A stretch of 64,000 nucleotides of DNA from Candidatus Anammoximicrobium sp. GTDB taxonomy: Bacteria > Planctomycetota > Planctomycetia > Pirellulales > Pirellulaceae. Both the position numbers and the translations under genes were made by a program. The notes beneath the pieces were generated by a model. It saw only the letters and a list, made by a program, of their open reading frames with translations. It was not told the DNA's origin and did not search any database. Location of the stretch: positions 1-64,000 of the forward strand of contig JAAYYU010000061.1 of NCBI GenBank assembly GCA_012515235.1, read 5' to 3'. Shown in pieces: positions 26,545-35,971 of this stretch (position 1 is its first letter; each line of letters opens with the position of its first letter).

Positions 26545-26810
26545 CGTCGTGTTCCTGTTGCCTGATCGGGATGCACCGTACTCCGCGGAAACCGGGAAGT
26601 TGTTTCGGTCACCGTTGCTACGGCCCCTATTCTAAGCGGAAGACGCGACAGATTCCAGGCTGGCGGCAACTGGAACACCGTTCTGTTCGGCCAGTTCCAC
26701 GTGTACTCTTGCGGAACTCCGACGGGCCGCCTGTCTTCCGTTTCCGCACCGGTCTTGGAATAATGCCGCCTGTCCACAAGTTCGCCAACACGGATTGAAA
26801 AGGAACCATC

Positions 26811-28082
26811 ATGAGCCGACCAATCGCGATTTTGCTCGCCGCACCCAGCCTGCTGTGTGCCTTGTTGGGGGCAGTTGCGGCAAACGGGACGCCGAACGTC
26901 CACACCAACGTCAAGGACTTTGCCCATCTGGCCGCCGACGGCGATTGGTCGCCGGCCATCCAGGCGGCCATCGATCATGTCACGGCGGCCAACGGCTATG
27001 AAAACGGAGCCACCGTTTTCTTTCCGCCGGGGACGTACGATGTCCACAGGACGATTCGATTGGGCAAAGACCGGGCGCAGTATGGAACGCGTCTGAGCGG
27101 CTATGGGGCCGTGCTCCGGGGGACGAAAGCCCTGGATGCCCAGCCGCTGGACTACGAACAGCGGCGTCAAGCGTTGACCGAGGCGAAAGACGAATTCAGC
27201 CTCTCGGCCTTGCCGGGCGAACTGGACTTCGACGGCAAGAACGTGGGCGTTGCCATTCTCGAATTGTGGGATCCGCCCGGCGTCGAAGGCGCGAATTTCG
27301 TGATCGAAGGGCTGACGTTCGACCGCGAGGCCCGCGGCCACGGAGTGGGAATCAAGATCCCCGCCGAGACGGTGCCCAAGAACATCACGTTCCGGGACGT
27401 CAAGATCAACGGCCAGTACGTCGGCGTCCACATCAATCACTGCTACCAGATCCGATTCGAAAGCTGCTTGATCCGAGGCAATCACATCGGCATCTGGGGA
27501 CGCAACCATTTCAACAGCGTGAGCATCGTCAACTGTGAAATCCGGCGACAGCACCGGCACGGGCTAGTGATCGGCCCCAACGTGAATCAGTGGGGCAGCA
27601 CCGGAATCCATGTTGCGGGCAACATCTTCGAGGAAATCAAGGGCTACGGAATCCTGAACGCCGGCGGAAACGCGGTGAATATTACCGGCAACTACTTCGA
27701 GATGGTCGGCAACAGCATCGGAGTGCTCACGCCTTTTTGGAGCACCACCATCGAGACGAACGTGTTCCTGTCCAACTATGGCCACGGCTGGAACATGAAC
27801 AGCCATCGGGGCCAGGTTGTGTCGGACAAGGCGCATCTGGTCATCGACGCCAGCGACGTCCAATTACGCAACAACCGGTACTACGGCAACGCCGTGCTGC
27901 TGTTCCGGCTGTCGGGAAAAAGCGTGCTGGACGCTCCGCCGACGATTGCGGAGGGCGTCAAGCTCCCCGATGGCCTGAAAGTGGCTGACGCAGCAGGTCT
28001 GGGCGCCTACGTCTACGGTGCAGACCGCCGAGATTTTGTGTTCCGCGAGTTTCAACTGGCCAGCGAAGCCAGTCCCCGCTGA
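26811..28082 (+). CDS. Secreted right-handed beta-helix protein (pectate-lyase superfamily)
   Basis: 423 residues with a signal peptide (about 1-24). The N-terminal DWSPAIQAAIDHVTAANG, then GATVFFPPGTYDVHRTI, is the classic start of pectate-lyase/phage-tailspike beta-helix proteins (PF12708 type). Repeating coils with conserved N-G-V-H-I-N pattern follow (GQYVGVHINHCYQIRFESC, GNHIGIWGRNHFNSVSIVNC, GILNAGGNAVNITGNYFE). Such proteins lyse or hydrolyse acidic polysaccharides, but no catalytic residue can be assigned. AAGGAA precedes the ATG. An SGNH esterase follows 40 bases downstream, which would fit removal of acetyl groups from the same glycan. Confidence 0.85.
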   Translation: MSRPIAILLAAPSLLCALLGAVAANGTPNVHTNVKDFAHLAADGDWSPAIQAAIDHVTAANGYENGATVFFPPGTYDVHRTIRLGKDRAQYGTRLSGYGAVLRGTKALDAQPLDYEQRRQALTEAKDEFSLSALPGELDFDGKNVGVAILELWDPPGVEGANFVIEGLTFDREARGHGVGIKIPAETVPKNITFRDVKINGQYVGVHINHCYQIRFESCLIRGNHIGIWGRNHFNSVSIVNCEIRRQHRHGLVIGPNVNQWGSTGIHVAGNIFEEIKGYGILNAGGNAVNITGNYFEMVGNSIGVLTPFWSTTIETNVFLSNYGHGWNMNSHRGQVVSDKAHLVIDASDVQLRNNRYYGNAVLLFRLSGKSVLDAPPTIAEGVKLPDGLKVADAAGLGAYVYGADRRDFVFREFQLASEASPR

Positions 28083-28122
28083 TTGACAAACGCTTGCGAC
28101 GACTTTCCAGAGAGGCGACGAC

Positions 28123-28935
28123 ATGAAAATCTTCTTCGCACTGGCTGTAGTACTCTCGATCGTGACGATCGCTGGACAGGGACGGACGGACGCTGGTGAA
28201 GAGCCCCAGACACGCCGCGATCCGGCGGCGTCCGGCGACAGGAGCGTGCGGATGGCGGAAGCGGTGCGGATTGTGGCGATGGGCGATTCGATCACCAACG
28301 GAGTGCGTCTGGCCAAGGTGAAGGAAGAGGAGACGTTCCGGGAAATCACACGGCGGGAATTGACCGCCAAACTTGGCAGGACGGTGGAAGTGTTCAATGC
28401 AGGAGTGAACGGCGACATTGTCACGTTGGCGCTCCAACGGCTGCAACAGGACGTGCTGGACCGCCGGCCGGACATCGTGACCGTCATGTTCGGCGGCAAC
28501 GAGGCGGGATTCTATCGGCCGGAAACAAACGGCTTCGCGGATACGCCGCGCGTCGAACGGGAACCGTTCAAAGCGGCGCTCCGCACACTGGTGGATCGCC
28601 TCCGGGCGACTGGAATCGCAGTCGTGCTGATGACGTGTCCGCCCATGACCGAGCGTTATGGGGGGATGCACCTGGAAGCGTACCGCCAGCACGGCATCAA
28701 TTTCCTGGTCCGGGACTACGCCCAGACGATGCGCGACGTGGCGGCCGAGAAGCAGGTCGAGTTGATCGACGTGTATCGGGCGTTCGATGGCGACCGGGCG
28801 CGGCTGGACTACTTTCCCGACGGTCTGCATCCGGACGCGCGCGGCCACCGCGTGATTGCCGACCTGCTAGTCGCAAAGCTCACACGCATCATCGGCCAGA
28901 AGGAGCCGCCGCAGCCTCGCTCGATCACGGAGTGA
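28123..28935 (+). CDS. Secreted SGNH/GDSL hydrolase
   Basis: 270 residues with an N-terminal signal segment (about 1-24). All four SGNH blocks are present: nucleophile S56 in MGDSITNG, the glycine of FNAGVNGD (block II), N126 in FGGNEAG (block III), and D233-x-x-H236 in FPDGLHPDARGH (block V). The family removes acyl groups from sugars and lipids. It starts 40 bases after the beta-helix gene with an AGAGGCG ribosome site, so the two are probably co-transcribed and may act together as a polysaccharide lyase and carbohydrate esterase. Confidence 0.9.
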   Translation: MKIFFALAVVLSIVTIAGQGRTDAGEEPQTRRDPAASGDRSVRMAEAVRIVAMGDSITNGVRLAKVKEEETFREITRRELTAKLGRTVEVFNAGVNGDIVTLALQRLQQDVLDRRPDIVTVMFGGNEAGFYRPETNGFADTPRVEREPFKAALRTLVDRLRATGIAVVLMTCPPMTERYGGMHLEAYRQHGINFLVRDYAQTMRDVAAEKQVELIDVYRAFDGDRARLDYFPDGLHPDARGHRVIADLLVAKLTRIIGQKEPPQPRSITE

Positions 28936-29375
28936 GCGGAATGACGCTCGCCCTTTGGTTGCGCCACATTCACGTCGGATCTGAAGGCGTCTACTGAGGT
29001 GGACTCCGTTGTCAAGACCACGGTGGATGAGCATAGGAAGAGACGCATTAGCGCGGCGTCAAGGAGCATGCCTGAATGTCGGCCCAGCGCAGGAGGCGTG
29101 GACCAGCCCATTTCGGTGATCCAGATGTCTAGGGCGCCCAGCGGTTCAAGGGGCTGTCGATCCGAGTCGTGCAGACATCAAGGAACTGCCAGCCCAGGAG
29201 AACGGCACGGCAAACGTCGCACGATCTTGACAGCGGACAATGGGGCTATTATCAACAAGGCACGTGGCGCCCCGATGCGATGGCTGGCCCCAACGAGCTT
29301 GGATCGGATCCGGAGGCCGTGCAACCAGTCTGCCGAACACGTAAATTGAATTCATGGACAACAGGAGCCGGAAAA
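28936..29375. other. Intergenic stretch with a weak promoter candidate
   Basis: No convincing gene. ttgaca at 29227-29232, followed 17 bases later by tatcaa at 29250-29255, is a passable -35/-10 pair about 120 bases before the ceramidase-like gene; the -10 is poor. Codon and base usage here are less GC-biased than in the neighbouring genes. Confidence 0.3.
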
Positions 29376-31016
29376 ATGATGAGGAATTTCAGAATAGCTT
29401 GCGCAGCTTGGAGTCTCGCTCTGTTGGCGGCGGGCGCCTCGTTCCAGGTCGCCAGCGCCGGTGCCGGAGACGAAGGAAATACCGCGCGCCTCAAATTCGG
29501 CTGGGCATCTGCCGATATCACGCCAGACCGGCCTGTGGTGATCACCGGGGGCTCGGCAGCACGCGTTTCTGAGGGGGTCAGCAACCATATCTACGCGACT
29601 GCCCTGGCCATCGAGTCGACCAGAAACAACGGTACGCCGGACATGGTCGTCATGGTCTCGTTGGATCTGGTGGGAATAACAGACATTCTTTATTCCCGAG
29701 TCCAGGACCTAGTTCGAAAAGCGACCCCCGAGATCGACGCGGACAAGATCATTCTGAACGCCACGCATACCCACACTGCCCCTGACCAAGGTACCGCGCC
29801 GGACCTGGTGGAAATGCATTCGCAATACGGGATCAAAGTCCCGGTTGCCTGGGCGAGATGGGGTATCGACCTGGGCGTCATGCCCGCAGAAGAGTACGTC
29901 GAATTCGCAGCAGGGCGAATCGCGGAAGCCATCGGCCAGGCTTGGCAGGCGAGAAAACCAGGCGGGATCAGCTTCGGCCTGTCGTACGCCACAACCGGAC
30001 GAAATCGTCTGACGGCCTATTATAACGGCACCTCGGAGATGTATGGCACCACCAACCACCCCGATTTCAGTCATGTGGAAGGTTACGAAGACCACTCACT
30101 CAACTTGCTTTATACTTGGGACGTGAAAGGAAATCTCACGGGGGTAGTCATCAACCTTGCGATGCCATCACAAGTTGCCTATGGAAGTCGAATTTCGGCC
30201 GACTTCTGGCACGAGGCACGCAAAGAGCTTCGCAGGCGTTTGGGCGAGGCGCTTTTCGTCTTGCCACAGGTTTCTGCCGCCGGAGACCAAGCGCCGAAAG
30301 TCATGGTAGATGAACGCGCCGAAAAACGCATGGAGAAGCTCACCGGACGCACTCAGATGGAGCAGATCGCCGTCCGGATTGCGGATGGGGTGACCTCCAT
30401 CCTGCCTTTCATGAAACAGAATATGGACCCCAGTCCGGTGTTCAAGCATCGCGTGGAACAGGTCGAACTTAAGCGGAGAGTCATCACGGAGAAGGATCTG
30501 ACGACGCGGCGCAGCACGTTTCATAACAAGAAAGTCGAATCGGTCCAGGAATCGTTCGATCGGTTGCTCCGTGAATACAAGAACATGGTCAAGCAATTCG
30601 AGGAGCACCCGGAGCTAAAAAGCAAGCCGCACTGGTTTGTTTCGATCACGGCAACGCACTGGTTGCTGGCCAGAGCCTGGCGCACGTTAGAGCGTTATGA
30701 ACTCCAGAAGACCGTGTCCACCTTGCCTGTTAAAGTCCATGTGATTCGGATTGGCGACCTGGCGATTGCCACCAATCCGTTTGAGCTGTACCTGGATTAC
30801 GGCATGCAAATCAAGGCGCGAAGCAAGGCGGTCCAGACGTTCGTGGTCGAACTGGCCAGCCCCGGCGGCGGTGGCTACCTTCCCACGCAACGTTCGGTGG
30901 AGGGAGGCGCGTACGGCGCCATTCCACAGAGCACCTTGATAGGCCCGGACGGCGGGCGAGTACTGGTCAACCGAACCCTTGGGCTGATCGAGTCCCTCTG
31001 GGATAAAAACGAGTAG
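29376..31016 (+). CDS. Secreted neutral/alkaline ceramidase-like protein
   Basis: 546 residues from the ATG at 29376, preceded by AGGAG; the frame extends further upstream, but a clean signal peptide (about 1-28) starts here. The N-terminal domain of neutral ceramidases is recognisable: FGWASADITPDRPVVITGG, then VVMVSLDLVGI, then NATHTHTAPDQGT with zinc-binding H131 and H133, and later a GGGGYLPT motif. Family members cleave N-acyl bonds in sphingolipids, but planctomycete homologues are numerous and their substrates unknown; another amide or sugar substrate is possible. A ThuA-family gene follows after about 200 bases. Confidence 0.82.
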   Translation: MMRNFRIACAAWSLALLAAGASFQVASAGAGDEGNTARLKFGWASADITPDRPVVITGGSAARVSEGVSNHIYATALAIESTRNNGTPDMVVMVSLDLVGITDILYSRVQDLVRKATPEIDADKIILNATHTHTAPDQGTAPDLVEMHSQYGIKVPVAWARWGIDLGVMPAEEYVEFAAGRIAEAIGQAWQARKPGGISFGLSYATTGRNRLTAYYNGTSEMYGTTNHPDFSHVEGYEDHSLNLLYTWDVKGNLTGVVINLAMPSQVAYGSRISADFWHEARKELRRRLGEALFVLPQVSAAGDQAPKVMVDERAEKRMEKLTGRTQMEQIAVRIADGVTSILPFMKQNMDPSPVFKHRVEQVELKRRVITEKDLTTRRSTFHNKKVESVQESFDRLLREYKNMVKQFEEHPELKSKPHWFVSITATHWLLARAWRTLERYELQKTVSTLPVKVHVIRIGDLAIATNPFELYLDYGMQIKARSKAVQTFVVELASPGGGGYLPTQRSVEGGAYGAIPQSTLIGPDGGRVLVNRTLGLIESLWDKNE

Positions 31017-31213
31017 ACTCCGGCCAACGTCATCGCGGAAGAGACGTCCGAGAAACAACAGGTTGGCGATGAATAGTTGCCTTCTCAAGTTGGTTCTTGT
31101 CGTGACAAGACCCGATCACGAAGAGGAGCCGAGATCGCTTCGACATGAGGTTAAGCCCAGGGCGTGTTCAGGCACAGGAAACGCCTCCACGCCGGAAGTT
31201 CAGCGAGGACCAA

Positions 31214-32227
31214 ATGAAGCCGCTTGGGAAATCGTTGGCAGCCATGTTGCTTGGTTTCGTTGCCTCAGTCTGCCAGGCGCCGGCGACTGCCGACGAGAAC
31301 ACGGACGACCGCTGCAGTCCCGACGAACTGCGCAAAATCGAAGCCGCGATTCCCACCAAGGCGATCGTCACGCCGGTTAAAGCCCGCAGGTTGCTCGTGT
31401 TCGACCTCAATGTCGGATATCCCGGGCCGCCCACCAGATTTCCGGGACGGTTGTATCCGGCGCATGTCGACGCGCGGGGCCATCGGTCGATCGGGCATGC
31501 CAACATGGCCTTTGCGTTGATGGGCCGCCGGACAGGGGCGTTTGAAATCGTGATCAGTCGCGATCCCGCGGTGTTCCATCCGGAGAGTCTGAGACGGTTC
31601 GATGCGGTCTGCTTCAACAACACGGTGGGAAACCCGTTCGACGACCCTTCGTTGCGTGAAAGCCTGCTGGGATTCGTCCGGGATGGCGGCGGACTGATGG
31701 GGCTCCACGGCGCTTCGTTGACCTTTACCGATTGGTCGAAAGGCGGGCGCGACACGTGGCCAGAATTTGGGGCGCTGCTTGGTGCACGCGGGGCCAACCA
31801 TCGCGACTACCGCGAGCGGATCTTCATCAAGGTGGAAGATCCCGGCCATCCGCTGACTCGGATCTTCGGCGGCGCAGGATTCGAGTACTGCAGCGAGTTC
31901 TTTCGGTTTCACAGTCCTTACTCGCGGGAGCAGCTCCGGGTGCTGTTGAGTATCGACACGGCCAAGACGGACTTGAGTGGACGCAAGCCGGAACGCGCCG
32001 ACAACGACTATGCGCTGGCCTGGGTGCGGAGCTACGGCCGCGGGCGCGTCTTCTATTCGGCCATCGGCCACAACGCGGAGGTTTTCTGGGATCCGCAGAT
32101 GCTGCAGTTTTATTTGGGGGCCATCCAGTTCGTCCTGGGCGACCTGCCGGCCCCGACTACTCCCAGCGCCACGTTGACGCCTGCTGTCCCGGCACAGGAC
32201 AATGCGCGTCAGTCGCCGGGACCATGA
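31214..32227 (+). CDS. Secreted ThuA-domain protein
   Basis: 337 residues from the ATG at 31214 (GAGGA site); signal peptide about 1-26. The ThuA (trehalose-utilisation, type-1-glutamine-amidotransferase-like) fold is shown by RRLLVFDLNVGYP, then FDAVCFNNTVGNPF, then FVRDGGGLMGLHGASLT, where GLHGA sits at the nucleophile-turn position without a cysteine, and GRGRVFYSAIGHN near the end. The biochemical role of this family is unsettled; it is repeatedly found with Gfo/Idh/MocA oxidoreductases in sugar catabolism. Here such a gene follows after 33 bases with a strong ribosome site, supporting one operon. Confidence 0.85.
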   Translation: MKPLGKSLAAMLLGFVASVCQAPATADENTDDRCSPDELRKIEAAIPTKAIVTPVKARRLLVFDLNVGYPGPPTRFPGRLYPAHVDARGHRSIGHANMAFALMGRRTGAFEIVISRDPAVFHPESLRRFDAVCFNNTVGNPFDDPSLRESLLGFVRDGGGLMGLHGASLTFTDWSKGGRDTWPEFGALLGARGANHRDYRERIFIKVEDPGHPLTRIFGGAGFEYCSEFFRFHSPYSREQLRVLLSIDTAKTDLSGRKPERADNDYALAWVRSYGRGRVFYSAIGHNAEVFWDPQMLQFYLGAIQFVLGDLPAPTTPSATLTPAVPAQDNARQSPGP

Positions 32228-32260
32228 CCAGACATCCACTCGGTGTCCCAAGGAGGATCG

Positions 32261-33622
32261 ATGCCACGAAGGGACCGGCGCGGCGCGAACCGCCGCGCAT
32301 TTCTGAGAAAGCTGGGTGCACTGGCGGTGACGCCCTGGTTCGTCCCGGCGGCCGCGTTGGGGCGTGACGGGCACGTAGCGCCGAGCCAACGCATCACGCT
32401 GGGATTCATCGGCGTCGGGTTCATGGGCCAGCGGCACCACCTGTCACGGTTCGTCGAGTATCCGGAGGCCCAGGTACTGGCGGTCTGCGACGTGGATCGC
32501 TGGCGTCGGGAACACGCCCAGGGGACTGTCGAGACAGCCTATGCCGCTCAGCGAACCGCTGGTAGGTATCGGGGCTGCGCCGCCTACAACGATCTCCGCG
32601 AACTGCTGGCCCGCGAGGACCTCGATGCCGTCGTAATTGCGACGGGCGAACGCTGGCATGGACCGGCCACGGTGCTGGCGGCTGAGGCGGGCAAGGACAT
32701 CTTTGTCGAGAAGCCCACGTCCTTGACCATCGACGAATCGCTGGCCATGGTCCAGGCGGTTCGCCGTTGCGGACGAGTCTGCCAGACCGGCCTCTATCAG
32801 CGCTCGGCCGAAGAATTTCGGGTTGCCTGCCGATTGGTTCGGGAGGGGGCTCTGGGAAAGATCGAGCGGATCTACGTCATCATGTCGGGCACCAGCAGCG
32901 AGGTCGAACTCCCGGCCGAACCTGTGCCCGACGGACTGGACTGGGATCTCTGGCTCGGCCCGGCGCCGTGGCGGCCGTTCAACAAGCGGTTTCACCAGTA
33001 CGGCGAGTCGAAAGGCGTGGTGCCGTGGAGCTTCTGCCGGGATTTTGGCGGTGGCGCCCTCACCAGCAACACGGTCCACGCTTTCGACGTCGTCCAGTGG
33101 GCGCTGGGAATGGACGAGTCCGGTCCGGTCGAAATCGTGCCCGCCGAAACGGGCTTGTTCCCGGACTTGACGTTCACGTATCCTGGCGGCGTGCTGGTCC
33201 ATGTCGTGGACCAACGGCTGGACGCCAGCAGGCATGTGATCCCCAAGGGTTGGGACGAGTTGACGTCGATCCAGAACTTTGGGGGAGTGTTCGTGGGTGA
33301 ACGAGGATGGCTGCACGTCGGCCGCAGCGGTTATCTCACATCGAATCCTCCGGAACTGGTCGCCGACGGCCCCAGCCCCTACGACCGTTTCGTCGCCCTG
33401 AGAAGGCATCAGCGGAATTGGCTGGAAGCCATCCGCACGCGGCGCCGGCCGAGTTGTGATGTGGCCGTCGGCTGCCAGTCGACGATCGTCGCCCACCTGG
33501 GCTGCATCGCTCGCTGGACCGGACGCAGCCTGAAGTGGGACCCCACCGGCCAGCAGTTCCTCGGAGACGAGGAGGCCAATCGCCTGCGCCGGCGAGCGTT
33601 ACGACAGCCATGGCGCGTGTAA
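32261..33622 (+). CDS. Tat-exported Gfo/Idh/MocA-family oxidoreductase
   Basis: 453 residues; start at 32261 set by AAGGAGG at 32250-32256. Twin-arginine signal NRRAFLRKLGALAVTPW (about 10-30). The NAD(P) fold begins ITLGFIGVGFMGQRH with the G-x-G-x-x-G turn, followed by AVCDVD and the DIFVEKPTS motif holding the catalytic-region lysine. The C-terminal dimer/substrate domain follows. The family oxidises or reduces sugars and cyclitols with a tightly held nicotinamide cofactor; export with bound cofactor through Tat is typical in planctomycetes. Substrate unknown. Pairs with the ThuA gene upstream. Confidence 0.9.
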   Translation: MPRRDRRGANRRAFLRKLGALAVTPWFVPAAALGRDGHVAPSQRITLGFIGVGFMGQRHHLSRFVEYPEAQVLAVCDVDRWRREHAQGTVETAYAAQRTAGRYRGCAAYNDLRELLAREDLDAVVIATGERWHGPATVLAAEAGKDIFVEKPTSLTIDESLAMVQAVRRCGRVCQTGLYQRSAEEFRVACRLVREGALGKIERIYVIMSGTSSEVELPAEPVPDGLDWDLWLGPAPWRPFNKRFHQYGESKGVVPWSFCRDFGGGALTSNTVHAFDVVQWALGMDESGPVEIVPAETGLFPDLTFTYPGGVLVHVVDQRLDASRHVIPKGWDELTSIQNFGGVFVGERGWLHVGRSGYLTSNPPELVADGPSPYDRFVALRRHQRNWLEAIRTRRRPSCDVAVGCQSTIVAHLGCIARWTGRSLKWDPTGQQFLGDEEANRLRRRALRQPWRV

Positions 33623-33669
33623 AGTAGGACCGGCCGAGCATCCCTTGATCGTGGACGTGGAAACTTGCC

Positions 33670-35655
33670 ATGCACCGTCTGCAATGGTTCTTGGTTACGA
33701 TTCTCGCTGCCGCCCTTTTCGTTGGGAAATCGGGCGACGTGTCGGCCCAGGAGAAGCCCAACGGCAGTTCCGCCTCGGCCGAGCGGGCACAGCTTGCTGC
33801 GGTACTCGCGTCCGACCGCTCGCGCTCGGAGAAGCTGTCTGCCTGCAAACGGCTGGATTGGATTGGAAATGCGGATTCGGTCCCTGCCCTGGCTGCGTTG
33901 CTCTCGGACGCAGAACTCTCGCACGCCGCGAGACTCGGGCTGGAAGCGATTCCCGATCCGGCCGCCGCTGAGGCCTTGCGTGCCGGGCTGACGCAAGTCC
34001 AAGGGGACCTGCTGGTCGGAGTGATCAACTCGATTGGCGTTCGCCGCGACCGGCAGGCGGTGGCGGGGCTGGGGCGACTGCTGGGCGACAAGGATCCCGC
34101 GATCGCTGCGGCGGCCGCGGCCGCGTTGGGGAAGATTGCCGTTCCGGAGGCGGCTGCCATTCTGACCGAAGCTCTGACCGCGGCCTCACCCGCCGTGCGT
34201 CCGGCGATCGCCTGGGCCAGCTTGGCCTGTGCGCAAACCCTGGAGCGTGAGGGCGACGGTGAGCGGGCGCTGGCTCTCTACGACCGCCTCCGTCAGGCGA
34301 ACTTGCCCGCACAGACCCTCACTGCCGCCACACGCGGCGCCATTCTGGCCCGGAACGAGGAAGGGATGGCGTTGCTGCTTGCGGAGCTGGGCGCCGAGGA
34401 CGACGCCCGGTTTGCCGCGGCACTCGGCACGAGTCGCGAGTTTTCCGCTTCGAGCGTGACCGAGGCCCTGGTCGGCCGCCTGGCGGGGCTTGCTCCCGCG
34501 CGCCAGGCGCTGCTGATCGCCGTGCTCGGCGATCGGGGCGACGTAGCGGCTCGCCCCGCAATATTGCGAGCCGCCGCGAGTACCACGCCCGAAGTTCGCG
34601 TCGCGGCCATCCGTGCGCTGTCCACGCTGGGGAATGCGTCGCATCTAACGCTGCTCCTGGACGCTGCCGCCCAGGCCGACGCAGAAATCGCTGCGGCCGC
34701 ACGGACAACGCTGGTCGAGCTGGCCGATCCGCAGGTCGATGCGGCGGTGGCCGAGAGGCTCGGCACGGCCACCGGCACGCCGCAGCGCATCCTGATGCAA
34801 GTTGCCGGCGACCGCCAGATTGCAGCTGCCGTGCCGGCGCTGCTGACGGCCACCAGCAGTCCCGATGAACGAACACGACTTGCCGCGATCGCCGCGTTGG
34901 GAAGAACCGGCGGTCCCCAGCAACTACCGGTGCTCACCGGGCGGCTGGTTGCGCCCGCCAACGAGCAAGAACTAAGCGTGGTTCAAGAAGCGTTGCAGGC
35001 CGCCTGCCGGCGTTCGACGAACCAGGAAGCTTGTGCCGAAGCCTTGGTGCGCTGTCTTCCGCAGACACCTCGGCAGACACGGTTGTTCCTGTTCGAGTTA
35101 CTCGGTTCGCTGGGCGGCTCGCGGGCCTTGGAGGCCGTGTCGGCTGCTGCATCGGATGGGGACGAGGCGACTCAGGACATCGCCACGCGTGTGCTGGGGC
35201 AGTGGTCAAGTCCGGACGCGGCCCCAGCGTTGCTGAATCTGGCCAGGACGTCGTCGCAGTCTAAATTCCGGATTCGGGCGCTGCGAGGCGCGATTCGGAT
35301 TCTTCGGCAGATGGACCTGCCGCCTGATTCCCGGCTGGCAATGTGCCGGGAGGCGATGGAACTGGGCGATCGCGACGAGGAACGCGTCCTGGTGCTGGAA
35401 GCGTTGGGCCGCGTCCCGTCCCGGGAAGCGTTGAATCTGGTTGTTCGCTATCTTGACAAGGCCGAGCTGAAGGCGGCCGCCGGCTCCGCAGTCGTCTCCA
35501 TCGGCGAGAAGATCGTGTTCGACGAACCCGCGGCGGTCGCCGAAGCGATGCAGCAAGTGGTGCAGAGGATCGCAACCGGCGAACTGGCTCGCCGTGCCCA
35601 GGAACTCCAGGTGCGGGCCAAGACAAAACCGCCCGGACCGGCACCGGTTCGGTGA
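33670..35655 (+). CDS. Exported HEAT-repeat protein
   Basis: 661 residues with a signal peptide (about 1-26). Most of the sequence is tandem 30-38-residue helical repeats with the HEAT signature (AAAAAALGKIAVPEAAAIL, EVRVAAIRALSTLGNASHL, RTRLAAIAALGRTGGPQQL, DIATRVLGQWSSPDAAPALL), giving an alpha-solenoid for protein-protein contact. No catalytic motif. It begins 47 bases after the oxidoreductase, has only a weak ribosome site, and may belong to the same transcript. Exported HEAT proteins are frequent next to planctomycete catabolic genes; a scaffold role is an inference. Confidence 0.82.
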   Translation: MHRLQWFLVTILAAALFVGKSGDVSAQEKPNGSSASAERAQLAAVLASDRSRSEKLSACKRLDWIGNADSVPALAALLSDAELSHAARLGLEAIPDPAAAEALRAGLTQVQGDLLVGVINSIGVRRDRQAVAGLGRLLGDKDPAIAAAAAAALGKIAVPEAAAILTEALTAASPAVRPAIAWASLACAQTLEREGDGERALALYDRLRQANLPAQTLTAATRGAILARNEEGMALLLAELGAEDDARFAAALGTSREFSASSVTEALVGRLAGLAPARQALLIAVLGDRGDVAARPAILRAAASTTPEVRVAAIRALSTLGNASHLTLLLDAAAQADAEIAAAARTTLVELADPQVDAAVAERLGTATGTPQRILMQVAGDRQIAAAVPALLTATSSPDERTRLAAIAALGRTGGPQQLPVLTGRLVAPANEQELSVVQEALQAACRRSTNQEACAEALVRCLPQTPRQTRLFLFELLGSLGGSRALEAVSAAASDGDEATQDIATRVLGQWSSPDAAPALLNLARTSSQSKFRIRALRGAIRILRQMDLPPDSRLAMCREAMELGDRDEERVLVLEALGRVPSREALNLVVRYLDKAELKAAAGSAVVSIGEKIVFDEPAAVAEAMQQVVQRIATGELARRAQELQVRAKTKPPGPAPVR

Positions 35656-35971
35656 GCGAGTTGCGCAGTGCGAAGAGCCACGCGTTTCTTTGTGCCCGGC
35701 AGCGTGCAGGACCAGCCATCCGCCTGGTCCCAACGCCGAGCCGACCCGTGCGTCTGTCGTCGTTGTTTCCGAGTTCTGCCCATCATCTGCTTGCCCCCCC
35801 GGAAGCCCGCTTTTTCCTGTCAAGTTGACCGTCGCAGTGCAGCGTGAGATACTGATGCCACTGTGTTTTTGTCTCTTGCCCCGCCGCCAAAGCGTCGTCC
35901 GAACGGCGCGATCGGCGGTGGAAGCAACGGCGACGACCGATCCTCAGCCCCTGCGTGATGGAGGCACCCCC
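35656..35971. other. Intergenic stretch, no gene seen
   Basis: A frame of the downstream sulfatase is open through most of this gap, but its sequence does not look like protein and a GGAGG site (35960-35964) marks the real start at 35972. No repeat or hairpin is obvious. Confidence 0.4.
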